From: Phil1 sp964612925
GTDB lineage: Bacteria; Bacillota; Clostridia; Christensenellales; CAG-138
Assembly: GCA_964612925.1 (NCBI GenBank)
Contig: CAZTFU010000002.1
Span: 65,042-129,041, forward strand
DNA length: 64,000 nt
Reading direction: 5' to 3'
Made by a program: the position numbers and the translations under genes. Positions 23,286 to 32,355 of this stretch are shown here, piece by piece. Position 1 is the stretch's first letter; each line of letters starts with the position of its first letter. The notes beneath the pieces are model-generated. The model had not been told where the DNA came from, did not search any database, and saw nothing but the letters and a program-made list of their open reading frames with translations.

Positions 23286-25424
23286 TTGGCAAAGCGTGAA
23301 GCGGCAAAACAAATAAACAAGAAAAATGCAAGGCTGATATCCTTGGGTATGCTTGCAGTATCACTTGTGATAGCATTTGTCTGCGTAAACGGCGTGCTTA
23401 CCCCGATAAGATATGATGTTAAGGTTGGTGAACCGTCCCCGGCAACCATACTTGCAACATGCGAGGCCGTTGATGAAATAAACACCGAGATAATGCGTGA
23501 GAAAGCGCGCAACGAAGCGGGCAACGTATATAGCATCGATTCCGATAAAGTAAGCGAATATCAAAAGAATGCTCAAAACTTTTTTAAGGGCTTAAGCGCA
23601 CTTTACGATAAGGCAGTGGCAACGCTTGATCAGGAAGCGGCATTGCCCTCATCCACCGAAATGTGGGAAGAGGCGCTATCTTCATCAACAAAACAAGTCT
23701 TGCTCCAAAGTGTTACTCCCAATATAGATGAGGAAGCTTTATATACAATTCTCTCTTCTACAAAGGAACAGCTTCAGACGCTACAGGATATTACCCTTTC
23801 AAAGCTTGATACGGCACTTGAAGCGGGCATTTCCGAAAGCGGCAGGGACGAGCTCGTTGCCACATGTACACGCGAAATCAATGCAATGAGCGCCATACCG
23901 TCGGGGCTTAAAAAGGTGGCGGTGCAAGCGTTCAATGCGTTTCTTAATCCTACACTCAGCGTTGACACATCCGCAACGCAGGCTCAGCATGCTGCCGCGA
24001 TAGAAAGCGTTGAACCGATAGTCGTAAAAAAAGGACAGGTCGTTGTTGAAAAGGGCGGTATAGTAAGCGAATCTCAATTCGCGTTGCTTGAAGAAATGGA
24101 CCTCATAAAGGGTGAGGACAGTAATGCCGCGCTGACGCTTGGCGTAATACTTATGCTGTTGCTTATGTTTGCACTGTTTGCGGTATACATGCGCTTTTGC
24201 AATGCGGCAACGCTTGCCAATATAAAGAGTATGGTCATAGTGGCGGTGCTTATAATGCTCTCTTGCGCACTTGAATACCTTACCTGCCGCATTGATTATC
24301 GCTTTACGCCGATACTGCTGCCGATTATGCTTTGCTATCTTCTTATTGAAGAGGGTACGGCATATGCACTTACCGTGTTGCTTGGTGCAATGTTTGGCAT
24401 AATGGCAGGCGGATCGGGGAACGGTGTGCTTAATACAAACTGCATTATTATGACGATGTGCAACATTTCAGCCGGTATTGCATCCGTATTTGCATTAAAG
24501 CAGGCCCAAAGCAGAGCATCCATGATAGCCGCAGGTGCCGTTGGCGGCGGATTTGCTGCACTTATAATGGTTGCCGAGCAGCTTATGTTAAAGACGGCGT
24601 TCTGGGGCGTAGTTGAATCGTTTGCATGGATAATAGGCGGCGCAATACTCTCAGCCCTGCTTGTTACGGGGTCATTGTCCATATGGGAAAACCTGTTTGA
24701 TGTTGCGACTTCCGCAAGGCTTAATGAGCTGAGCAACACCAACCATCCTTTACTGAGACAATTGATGAGTGAAGCACCCGGCACATATCAACACAGCATA
24801 ATGGTTGCCGCTTTAGCTGAAGGTGCCGCCGAAAGGATAGGTGCAGACCCATTGTTGGCGCGTGTGGGAGCCTATTACCACGATGTCGGCAAACTGCGCA
24901 GACCGCTTTATTTTAAGGAAAACCAGAAAAGCGGAGAGAATATACACGACACACTGCCCCCGCTTGAAAGTGCGCAATCCATCATTGCCCATCAAAGGGA
25001 TGGCGTAACGCTTTTGACGAAGTACAAGCTTCCTTCCGCGGTAATAAAAATATGCGGTGAACATCACGGTAATTCGCTTATGACCTATTTTTACTACAAA
25101 GCGAAGCAGGCGGACGATTTAACAAAGGAAAAGGGATTTAGATATAGCGGCAATCGCCCGTCAAGCAAAGAAAGCGCCATAGTTATGATGGCCGATGGGT
25201 GCGAAGCCGCCGTAAGGTCGCTTGGCGATACGAACAGCGAAGCCGTTGAGCAGATGGTGCATAAGATAATATGGGGCAAGCTTAATGAAAACGAAAACAT
25301 GATGTCCAATGCTCCGTTGACCATTGCGGAAATATCCGAAATAGAGAAGAGCTTTCTTAAAACCTTCTCAGGACTTATGCATGATCGCATCGAATATCCC
25401 AATATGGAGGAGCTTAAAGCATGA
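23286..25424 (+). CDS. pgpH: Membrane HD-domain cyclic-di-AMP phosphodiesterase (PgpH/YqfF type)
   Basis: The 712-residue 7TMR-HDED protein has one N-terminal membrane helix (about 16-36), a long extracytoplasmic region (about 40-280), a cluster of about seven helices (about 283-480) and a cytoplasmic HD phosphohydrolase domain. The metal-binding HD pair is H532-D533 in YYHDVGK, with an upstream HSIMVAALAEGA helix and a GEHHGNS motif. PgpH homologues hydrolyse c-di-AMP and tune osmotic and wall balance. The TTG start is the only one in frame that GGAGG (23271-23275) can serve; a nearer GTG is out of frame. It overlaps ybeY by 4 bases. Confidence 0.92.
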   Translation: MAKREAAKQINKKNARLISLGMLAVSLVIAFVCVNGVLTPIRYDVKVGEPSPATILATCEAVDEINTEIMREKARNEAGNVYSIDSDKVSEYQKNAQNFFKGLSALYDKAVATLDQEAALPSSTEMWEEALSSSTKQVLLQSVTPNIDEEALYTILSSTKEQLQTLQDITLSKLDTALEAGISESGRDELVATCTREINAMSAIPSGLKKVAVQAFNAFLNPTLSVDTSATQAQHAAAIESVEPIVVKKGQVVVEKGGIVSESQFALLEEMDLIKGEDSNAALTLGVILMLLLMFALFAVYMRFCNAATLANIKSMVIVAVLIMLSCALEYLTCRIDYRFTPILLPIMLCYLLIEEGTAYALTVLLGAMFGIMAGGSGNGVLNTNCIIMTMCNISAGIASVFALKQAQSRASMIAAGAVGGGFAALIMVAEQLMLKTAFWGVVESFAWIIGGAILSALLVTGSLSIWENLFDVATSARLNELSNTNHPLLRQLMSEAPGTYQHSIMVAALAEGAAERIGADPLLARVGAYYHDVGKLRRPLYFKENQKSGENIHDTLPPLESAQSIIAHQRDGVTLLTKYKLPSAVIKICGEHHGNSLMTYFYYKAKQADDLTKEKGFRYSGNRPSSKESAIVMMADGCEAAVRSLGDTNSEAVEQMVHKIIWGKLNENENMMSNAPLTIAEISEIEKSFLKTFSGLMHDRIEYPNMEELKA

Positions 25425-25858
25425 TAGATGTTATATTGGAGGTGGCATGCCCTCGCGATACCGAGGAAATCATAAAAAGGGCCGCAAGTGCCGCACTTAA
25501 CGAGGAATGTGCATCGGGCGACATAAGCGTTTTGATAACGGATGACAACGGTATTTGGGAAATGAACAAGGATTACCGAAACGTTGACAGGCCAACCGAT
25601 GTACTGAGCTTTCCTTCAAGCGAAGGGGATACGCTTTCATCCGTTCCGGACGGCTTTCTCGGTGACATTGCGATATCGATAAACCGCGCCAAGGCTCAGG
25701 CATTGGAGTACGGACATTCATTTGAAAGAGAGCTTTCCTTTTTGACTGTGCATGGGTGCTTGCATATACTTGGCTATGACCACATGACCGATGAAGATAG
25801 GCAAACGATGTTTGCCCTTCAAGATAAAATACTAAACGATATGGGGATAACAAGATGA
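25421..25858 (+). CDS. ybeY: Endoribonuclease YbeY (16S rRNA maturation)
   Basis: The 145-residue protein is a zinc-dependent single-strand endoribonuclease that matures the 16S rRNA 3' end and takes part in ribosome quality control. Family motifs are MNKDYRNVDRPTDVLSFP (about 48-65), FLGDIAIS, and the zinc site HGCLHILGYDH (about 109-119), with three histidines. It overlaps pgpH and cdd by 4 bases each. In Bacillus, dgkA lies between ybeY and cdd; here it is absent. Confidence 0.95.
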   Translation: MIDVILEVACPRDTEEIIKRAASAALNEECASGDISVLITDDNGIWEMNKDYRNVDRPTDVLSFPSSEGDTLSSVPDGFLGDIAISINRAKAQALEYGHSFERELSFLTVHGCLHILGYDHMTDEDRQTMFALQDKILNDMGITR

Positions 25859-26271
25859 GAAACATACATGAGTTTGAAGTAAAGAATCTATTGAGAATGG
25901 CAAATGATGCCAAGGAAAGGGCGTATGTGCCTTATTCGGGTTTTCGCGTGGGCGCGTGCTTAAAGGGCGCATCGGGAGCATACTATTTTGGTTGCAACAT
26001 TGAAAATGCGGCCTATTCACCCACCGTATGTGCGGAGCGCGTGGCAATGTTGCGTGCAATATATGAGGGCGAACGTGAATTCGATGCATTGGCTATCGTG
26101 TGGGACGGTGACACTCCCGCAGTACCTTGTGGCGTATGCCGCCAAGTGCTGAGCGAATTCTGCGATGGCGAAATGCCCATAATTTGCGCCAATCGCAAAG
26201 GCGAATATAAAATGATATCGCTGTGTGAATTGCTGCCGTACGCATTTTCAAAGAAGGATATGAATCTATGA
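25855..26271 (+). CDS. cdd: Cytidine deaminase
   Basis: The 138-residue homotetrameric-type cytidine deaminase converts cytidine and deoxycytidine to uridine forms in pyrimidine salvage. It shows YVPYSGFRVGA (substrate loop), NIENAAYSPTVCAERVA with the catalytic CAE (C60, E62) and PCGVCRQ with the other zinc cysteines. It overlaps ybeY and era by 4 bases each. A pyrimidine-nucleoside phosphorylase lies just after era, so two consecutive steps of pyrimidine nucleoside breakdown are encoded within 3 kb. Confidence 0.95.
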   Translation: MRNIHEFEVKNLLRMANDAKERAYVPYSGFRVGACLKGASGAYYFGCNIENAAYSPTVCAERVAMLRAIYEGEREFDALAIVWDGDTPAVPCGVCRQVLSEFCDGEMPIICANRKGEYKMISLCELLPYAFSKKDMNL

Positions 26272-27164
26272 TAAATCAGGGCTATCGTTCGGGTTTTGTG
26301 TCGATAATCGGTTCGCCGAATGCCGGCAAAAGCACGCTGATGAACCGTATTGTGGGTCAAAAGGTCTCGATAGTGTCTCCAAAGGCGCAGACCACCAGAA
26401 ATCGCATAATGGGCGTGGCGACACGAAATGGTTATCAGATAATCTTTCTTGATACGCCAGGCGTGGCCGCGCCGAAAAACCGACTTGGCGAATACATGCT
26501 TAAGGTGGCATATGAATCACTGAACGAGGTTGAGTGTGTATTGTTCATGACCGATGCCGCAAACGGAATACGCGAACGCGACGAAGCGATAATTATAAAG
26601 CTGAGGGAAGCACGTTCACCCGTAATAGCCGCAATAAACAAGTGCGATATAGCAAGCGCAAGTGCCGTTGAAAAGGCACGAGAAAGGCTCGAAAAAGAAG
26701 GCTTTTTCAAGCAGATAATCGAAATATCAGCTGAAGAAGGAAGCGGCGTTGACAAGCTTGAAACGGTACTTGAGGGGTTTCTTGTTGAAGGGCCTATGTA
26801 TTTCCCCGAGGATATGGTTACTGATATGCCCGAGCGCATAGTGTGTTCCGAAATAATAAGGGAAAAGACATTGAACCTTTTGAAGGATGAAGTGCCGCAC
26901 GGCATAGGCGTGGGCATAGATAAAATGGCCCTCAGAGAAAGCGGAGATCTGTATGACATGTGGGCTACGATTTACTGTGAGCGCGAAGGGCACAAGGGCA
27001 TTATAATCGGCAAAAAGGGTGCAATGCTCAAACAGATAGGTAGTGCCGCGCGCAAGGACATGGAATGGATGCTCGGCGCACGGGTAAATTTGCAACTTTG
27101 GGTAAAGGTGCGCGATGATTGGCGCAACAGCCCGGGTGCATTGAAGGAGCTCGGCTACGAATAA
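26268..27164 (+). CDS. era: GTPase Era (30S ribosome assembly)
   Basis: The 298-residue GTPase binds 16S rRNA near its 3' end and is needed for 30S maturation. G1 GSPNAGKST (about 14-22), the switch KAQTTRNRI, G3 DTPG, and G4 NKCD are followed by a C-terminal KH domain with GHKGIIIGKKGAMLKQIG (about 244-261). It overlaps cdd by 4 bases and ends 18 bases before the phosphorylase gene. The recO gene that usually follows era is missing here. Confidence 0.96.
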   Translation: MINQGYRSGFVSIIGSPNAGKSTLMNRIVGQKVSIVSPKAQTTRNRIMGVATRNGYQIIFLDTPGVAAPKNRLGEYMLKVAYESLNEVECVLFMTDAANGIRERDEAIIIKLREARSPVIAAINKCDIASASAVEKARERLEKEGFFKQIIEISAEEGSGVDKLETVLEGFLVEGPMYFPEDMVTDMPERIVCSEIIREKTLNLLKDEVPHGIGVGIDKMALRESGDLYDMWATIYCEREGHKGIIIGKKGAMLKQIGSAARKDMEWMLGARVNLQLWVKVRDDWRNSPGALKELGYE

Positions 27165-27182
27165 AAAGGAGATAATAACGAC

Positions 27183-28493
27183 ATGAGAATGGTCGATCTT
27201 ATTTTGAAAACACGTCACGGCGAACCGTTAAGCGATGAAGAAATTCGCTTTATCGTAACGGGATTTACGTCGGGCGAAATACCCGATTATCAAATGTCCG
27301 CATGGATGATGGCCGTGTGCATGAACGGCATGGGTGCGAAGCAAACAGCCGCACTTACAATGGCAATGATGAATTCGGGCGACACGGTTGATTTAAGCGA
27401 CCTTAAAGGCATAAAGGTAGATAAACATTCAACCGGCGGTGTAGGCGATTCTACAACACTTATTGCAACGCCGCTTGTGGCAGCTTGCGGCGGAACGGTT
27501 GCAAAGCTTAGCGGACGAGGACTCGGTCACACCGGCGGTACGCTTGATAAGCTTGAATCGGTTCCCGGTGTAAGCATAGAACTGAGCATGGTTAGATTTA
27601 AGAGCATAGTTGAGGAAATCGGCCTTTGCGTAATGGGACAGACGGGTAATTTTGTGCCCGCGGATAAGCTTATGTATGCCCTTAGAGATGTTACGGGCAC
27701 GGTTGAAAGCGTGCCGCTTATTGCATCGAGCATAATGAGCAAAAAGCTTGCTTCGGGTTCCGATGCTATAGTGCTTGACGTGAAGGCGGGTAGCGGCGCA
27801 TTTATGCATACACCGCACGATGCCGAGGTGCTTGCAAAAACAATGGTTGATATAGGTAAACACATGGGCAGGCGAACAACGGCCCTTATTACGGATATGA
27901 ATCAGCCGCTTGGCTTAGCTGTTGGAAATGCGCTTGAAATAATCGAAGCGTATGATGCGCTTTCTGGTAAGCTTGCCGAAGATGATCCGTTGCTTTCGAT
28001 AAGCCTTACACTTGCATCAAAAATGCTGGTGCTTTCAGACCTTGCCAAGGATAATGCTGAGGCAATGGAAAAACTTACATACGCATTAAAGTCAGGCGCA
28101 GGATTAAATAAGCTCAAACAGATGCTGTCAGCCCTCGGTGGGCGGGACGAATATGTTAACGAGCCCGAAAAGCTTATCAATGTTAAGAAGATCATTGATA
28201 TTTATCCCGAAAAGCCCGGCTATATTGGCGATATGCACGCAAATATGATAGGCACAAGCGCGCAGTTACTCGGTGCGGGGCGAGCAAAAAAGGGAGATGC
28301 AATAGACCCGTCGACAGGCCTTATTATGCACGTTAGGCGGGGGGATCATGTTTCGTTGGGCGATGCCATTGCCACTATGTATGTCAATGATGATTCACGT
28401 TTTGACGAGGCAAAGCGTATGCTTCTTGATTCAATTTGCATTTTGGATGAGCCGGCCGCACCTATACCCATGGTTTATAAAGAGGTGGAATAA
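27183..28493 (+). CDS. pdp: Pyrimidine-nucleoside phosphorylase
   Basis: The 436-residue enzyme is of the thymidine/pyrimidine-nucleoside phosphorylase family. It cleaves (deoxy)uridine and thymidine with phosphate to base and (deoxy)ribose-1-phosphate. N-terminal helices, the signature VDKHSTGGVGDSTT (phosphate binding, about 80-93), SGRGLGHTGGTLDKLESVPG and a KAGSGAFM segment are visible. AAGGAGA precedes the ATG. With cdd upstream it completes a salvage route from cytidine to uracil. Uridine versus thymidine preference (pdp or deoA) cannot be told by eye. Confidence 0.92.
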   Translation: MRMVDLILKTRHGEPLSDEEIRFIVTGFTSGEIPDYQMSAWMMAVCMNGMGAKQTAALTMAMMNSGDTVDLSDLKGIKVDKHSTGGVGDSTTLIATPLVAACGGTVAKLSGRGLGHTGGTLDKLESVPGVSIELSMVRFKSIVEEIGLCVMGQTGNFVPADKLMYALRDVTGTVESVPLIASSIMSKKLASGSDAIVLDVKAGSGAFMHTPHDAEVLAKTMVDIGKHMGRRTTALITDMNQPLGLAVGNALEIIEAYDALSGKLAEDDPLLSISLTLASKMLVLSDLAKDNAEAMEKLTYALKSGAGLNKLKQMLSALGGRDEYVNEPEKLINVKKIIDIYPEKPGYIGDMHANMIGTSAQLLGAGRAKKGDAIDPSTGLIMHVRRGDHVSLGDAIATMYVNDDSRFDEAKRMLLDSICILDEPAAPIPMVYKEVE

Positions 28494-28498
28494 GCACA

Positions 28499-31069
28499 AT
28501 GGCACGACTTATCGCAATAGACGGCAACAGCTTAATGCATAGGGCATTTCATGCGCTGCCGCTTACCATGACGAATAAAGAGGGCACTCCCACCGGGGCG
28601 ATATATGGCTTCTTGAGCATGCTTTTAAGGCTTGTGCAACAAAAGCCCGAATACTTGCTTGTGGCATTCGATATGCACGGCTCAACCTTCAGGCATGACG
28701 AATACAGTGAATATAAAGCGGGCCGAAAGGCTACGCCCGACGAGCTTAGGACGCAGTTTGCCATTATTCGGGAATTGCTTCCAAGCATGGGAATAACCAT
28801 ATGCGAATGTATGCGTTACGAAGCGGATGATATACTTGGCACATTTGCCCGTATAGCAAATGAAAACGGAGTTGACGCATTGCTTGTTACGGGTGACAGG
28901 GATGCTTTACAACTTATAAGTGAACACACACATGTCCTTATGACCAAAAAAGGAATAAGTGAAACCATTGAATACGATAAAAAGGTACTGTTTGAGCAAT
29001 ACGGTCTTGAACCGTGCCAAATGATAGACCTCAAAGCTTTAATGGGTGACGGATCGGATAATATACCGGGCATAGCGGGCATAGGCGAAAAAACAGCATT
29101 AAAGCTGCTTGAAAAATACGGCACCATGGAAAATACGCTATCTCACGCTGAGGACGAAAAAGGCGCATTGCGGCAGAAGCTTCTGAACGGCAGAGAAAGC
29201 GCCCGCATGAGTTACCGCATAGGCACTATAAACACCAATGCACCCGTTGAAGTTCCGTTTGATAAAACCCGTTTTGATGAAAAAAGACTATGCGGCGGAA
29301 TACCCATGCTACGAAAGCTTGAACTGAGGAACATAATAGAACGCCTGCCAGAAGGCACGGTATATACAGAGGAAGCCGGCACCGAAAAAGCTTATAACGT
29401 ACAGCACATAAGTATTGATACCGTTGACGGTTTGAATGCACTTTTGCCGATTATCGAAAAAGCAGAACTGTTTTCCTGCCATATAGACGGAATGTTCAGC
29501 ATAAGCACCGACCCGTTTGTGCAATACGACATAATGCTCGGCGCAACGTTGCTCGATTCGGGCATCAGTGAAGGCGACATATATTCAACATTAAAGTCGG
29601 TATTTGAAAATGACGGTATAGGCAAGGCCTTCTTTGACAGTAAGACTATGCGTCACCTTGCGGCCCAATTCGGCGTTGAAATACGCGGTGTACGCTTTGA
29701 TGCCATGATAGCTGATTATCTTTTGCACGCCATTCATCCTGCAACAGATCTGAAAACGCTTTCGGCCGAACGGCTTAATTCAAAGGAATGTGGTTCGGCC
29801 GCGCTTTTGAAGCTGAATGAACTGCTTTCGCATCAGCTTGAAGAAAACGGACTTATGAAGCTTTATTCCGAGATTGAATTGCCGCTTACGGATACGCTTT
29901 TTGACATGGAACGTATGGGTTTCAGTGTAGATAAGGCCATTCTGACCGACATGAGCAAGCAAATGAAGTCGCGCATAGAAACGCTTGAAGCGGATATATA
30001 TATGCATGCGGGTGAACGATTCAATATTCTTTCAACCAAGCAGTTGGGCTATATTTTATATGATAAGCTTGGGCTTCCGCCGACCAAAAAAACAAAAACG
30101 GGGTATTCCACCGATTCGGAATCCCTTGAAGGTCTGCGTGATAAGCACCCCATAGTGCCGCTGATAATTGAATATAAAACACTTACAAAACTATGCTCAA
30201 CATTCGTGGACGGTCTGCTTCCTCTGATCGATAAAACTGGGCGCGTGCACACACGATTTAACCAAAACGTTACCGCAACAGGCCGAATATCGAGTACCGA
30301 GCCTAATTTGCAAAACATACCCGTTCGCACACAGCTTGGGCGCGAAATAAGGCGGGCATTTGTTGCAAGCGAGGGAAGAACACTTATTGATGCCGACTAT
30401 TCGCAAATAGAGCTGCGCCTTCTTGCGGCAATGAGCGGCGATGAAGGAATGTGCCGTGCGTTTTTGGAGGGGGAGGACATACATCGCCGCACGGCAAGCG
30501 AGGTATTCGGTGTACCGTTAGACTTGGTAACAAGTGAAATGCGAAGTGCCGCAAAGGCTGTAAATTTTGGCATAGTGTACGGAATAAGCGATTTCGGGTT
30601 AGCAAAGCAGCTTAATATCAGTCGTAAAGAGGCCGCTCGATATATTGAGCTGTATTTTATGCGCTATAGCGATGTGCAGACCTATATGAAGAATTGCATC
30701 GCCTCGGCACGACAGCACGGATATGCTCAAACGCTTTTTGGCCGTAGGCGCGAAATGCCCGAGCTTATGGCTTCGAATTACAATGTACGTTCGTCAGCTG
30801 AACGCGCCGCAATGAACATGCCCATTCAGGGGACTGCGGCCGATATAATTAAGCTTGCGATGGTAAAGGTTCACAGCGAATTGAAATCGCGTGGTTTGAA
30901 ATCAAAGCTCATACTTCAAATACACGACGAGCTTATAATCGATGCACCGCTTGAAGAGGCGGAAACCGCTGCCGAAATACTCAAAACCTGCATGGAAAAT
31001 GCGGTAAGCTTAAATGTGCCGTTGCTATCTGAGGTACGTATTGGGCACAGCTGGTATGATACCAAATAA
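28499..31069 (+). CDS. polA: DNA polymerase I
   Basis: The 856-residue protein has a 5' nuclease domain (1-290; IDGNSLMHRAF, YEADDILGT, GDRDALQL, GDGSDNIPG with its helix-hairpin-helix GIGEKTA), a central 3'-5' exonuclease-like domain (about 300-480) and a polymerase domain. The latter has motif A DADYSQIELR, motif B RSAAKAVNFGIVYG and motif C QIHDELI. The exonuclease domain lacks the metal-binding DxE of proofreading enzymes (reads CHIDG), as in Bacillus Pol I, so proofreading is probably absent. It works in Okazaki fragment maturation and repair. It starts 5 bases after the phosphorylase stop. The mutM gene often found next is absent. Confidence 0.95.
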   Translation: MARLIAIDGNSLMHRAFHALPLTMTNKEGTPTGAIYGFLSMLLRLVQQKPEYLLVAFDMHGSTFRHDEYSEYKAGRKATPDELRTQFAIIRELLPSMGITICECMRYEADDILGTFARIANENGVDALLVTGDRDALQLISEHTHVLMTKKGISETIEYDKKVLFEQYGLEPCQMIDLKALMGDGSDNIPGIAGIGEKTALKLLEKYGTMENTLSHAEDEKGALRQKLLNGRESARMSYRIGTINTNAPVEVPFDKTRFDEKRLCGGIPMLRKLELRNIIERLPEGTVYTEEAGTEKAYNVQHISIDTVDGLNALLPIIEKAELFSCHIDGMFSISTDPFVQYDIMLGATLLDSGISEGDIYSTLKSVFENDGIGKAFFDSKTMRHLAAQFGVEIRGVRFDAMIADYLLHAIHPATDLKTLSAERLNSKECGSAALLKLNELLSHQLEENGLMKLYSEIELPLTDTLFDMERMGFSVDKAILTDMSKQMKSRIETLEADIYMHAGERFNILSTKQLGYILYDKLGLPPTKKTKTGYSTDSESLEGLRDKHPIVPLIIEYKTLTKLCSTFVDGLLPLIDKTGRVHTRFNQNVTATGRISSTEPNLQNIPVRTQLGREIRRAFVASEGRTLIDADYSQIELRLLAAMSGDEGMCRAFLEGEDIHRRTASEVFGVPLDLVTSEMRSAAKAVNFGIVYGISDFGLAKQLNISRKEAARYIELYFMRYSDVQTYMKNCIASARQHGYAQTLFGRRREMPELMASNYNVRSSAERAAMNMPIQGTAADIIKLAMVKVHSELKSRGLKSKLILQIHDELIIDAPLEEAETAAEILKTCMENAVSLNVPLLSEVRIGHSWYDTK

Positions 31070-31090
31070 ACTGTTACGGAGTGTTTGTTT

Positions 31091-31693
31091 ATGATAATCG
31101 GGCTTACCGGAAGCATAGGATCGGGAAAATCCACCGTGTCGGCGCGGCTGAAAAGCCTTGGCGCGCTGATACTTGATGCAGATATAATAGCGCGGGAGGT
31201 AGTGGATATAGGCACGGACGGTTTGAAGCAAATAGAGCGTGTATTCGGCAGTGAAGCCATATCCGCGGACGGCCGTCTCGACAGAAAAGCGGTTGCAAAA
31301 ATCGTTTTTGAAGACAGTACAAAACGCAAGCAGCTAAACGATATAATCCATCCGGCCGTGCTTAATGAGCTGAAAAAGCGATCTTCAGAGCAATACAATG
31401 TGGATCACAACCGCCTTATAATATGGGATGTACCACTGCTTATAGAGGCGGGATGGGCGAATCTTACGGATTCAGTATGGCTTGTGACCGCACCGATGCA
31501 AACAAGGCTTGAAAGAATAATTAAAAGGGACGGCTGTACACTTTCTCAGGCCGAAAGCCGCATACGCGCCCAATTAAGCGAGGATGAAAAGCGGCGTTAC
31601 AGCGACGAGATAATCGATAATTCCTGCGGATTGGCCGAGCTTTATGCTCAAACAGATAAGCTTTATCACAAATACACGGGTGTGAATGCATGA
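31091..31693 (+). CDS. coaE: Dephospho-CoA kinase
   Basis: The 200-residue P-loop kinase makes the last step of coenzyme A synthesis, phosphorylating the 3' hydroxyl of dephospho-CoA. GLTGSIGSGKST is the Walker A region at the N-terminus, with DADIIAREV (about 31-39) and WDVPLLIEAG (about 112-121) as CoaE signatures. The ATG at 31091 is chosen over an in-frame TTG at 31085 because GGAG (31078-31081) then has a 9-base spacing. The polA-coaE-lytic transglycosylase order is common in Clostridia. It overlaps the next gene by 4 bases. Confidence 0.94.
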   Translation: MIIGLTGSIGSGKSTVSARLKSLGALILDADIIAREVVDIGTDGLKQIERVFGSEAISADGRLDRKAVAKIVFEDSTKRKQLNDIIHPAVLNELKKRSSEQYNVDHNRLIIWDVPLLIEAGWANLTDSVWLVTAPMQTRLERIIKRDGCTLSQAESRIRAQLSEDEKRRYSDEIIDNSCGLAELYAQTDKLYHKYTGVNA

Positions 31694-32355
31694 GTGCTTC
31701 CGTAACGGCAAAAAAGCAGAACGCAAATAAAAAGGCGGCTTATGGTAAAAAGAGAAAAGTGCGCAAACGTGGTACTACAGCCATGGCAAAGAAGCCTATT
31801 ATTTGCATATGCGCCGTTGTACTCTTTTGCGCTACCGTAATAGGTGCAGTGAGCATAACAAGAATTATGGAACGCAAAACGTATAAGCTCATATACGCTA
31901 ACGAGATATTGGCCTATTCCGAGGAGTTTTCGCTCGACCCGTGCCTTGTTGCAGCCGTTATACACACGGAAAGTTCCAACAGGGCTAATGCCGTTTCACC
32001 CAAGGGTGCCGTGGGGCTGATGCAAATAATGCCGTCTACGGGCGAATGGATTGCAAAAAAGCTGAAGATTGACGATTATACGGAAGATAAACTGTCCGAC
32101 CCCGATATAAACATTCGCCTCGGGTGTTGGTACATAAGGTATTTGTGTGATAAATACAGCGGTGTTGAGCGCACGGCTCTCGCGGCGTATAACGCGGGTC
32201 CCGGAAACGTTGACAAATGGCTTGACGAATCGCAATACGGAAGCGGTATGCGACTTGATAATATACCGTATGCCGAAACCGCCGCATATACGGATAAGGT
32301 TGAGGCTGCAAAGGAGAAATACAGAGAACTATATGAAAACCTGCTTTGTAAATAA
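31690..32355 (+). CDS. Membrane-anchored lytic transglycosylase (SLT domain)
   Basis: The 221-residue protein has a strongly basic cytoplasmic N-terminus (about 1-35), a membrane segment (36-56) and an SLT domain (about 72-215). IHTESS carries the catalytic glutamate (E94), followed by SPKGAVGLMQIMPSTGEW (about 103-120) and AYNAGPGNVDKWL. Such enzymes cleave the MurNAc-GlcNAc bond of peptidoglycan with 1,6-anhydro ring formation. The domain lies outside the cell. It overlaps coaE by 4 bases and the following lipoprotein gene by 23 bases. Confidence 0.92.
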   Translation: MSASVTAKKQNANKKAAYGKKRKVRKRGTTAMAKKPIICICAVVLFCATVIGAVSITRIMERKTYKLIYANEILAYSEEFSLDPCLVAAVIHTESSNRANAVSPKGAVGLMQIMPSTGEWIAKKLKIDDYTEDKLSDPDINIRLGCWYIRYLCDKYSGVERTALAAYNAGPGNVDKWLDESQYGSGMRLDNIPYAETAAYTDKVEAAKEKYRELYENLLCK

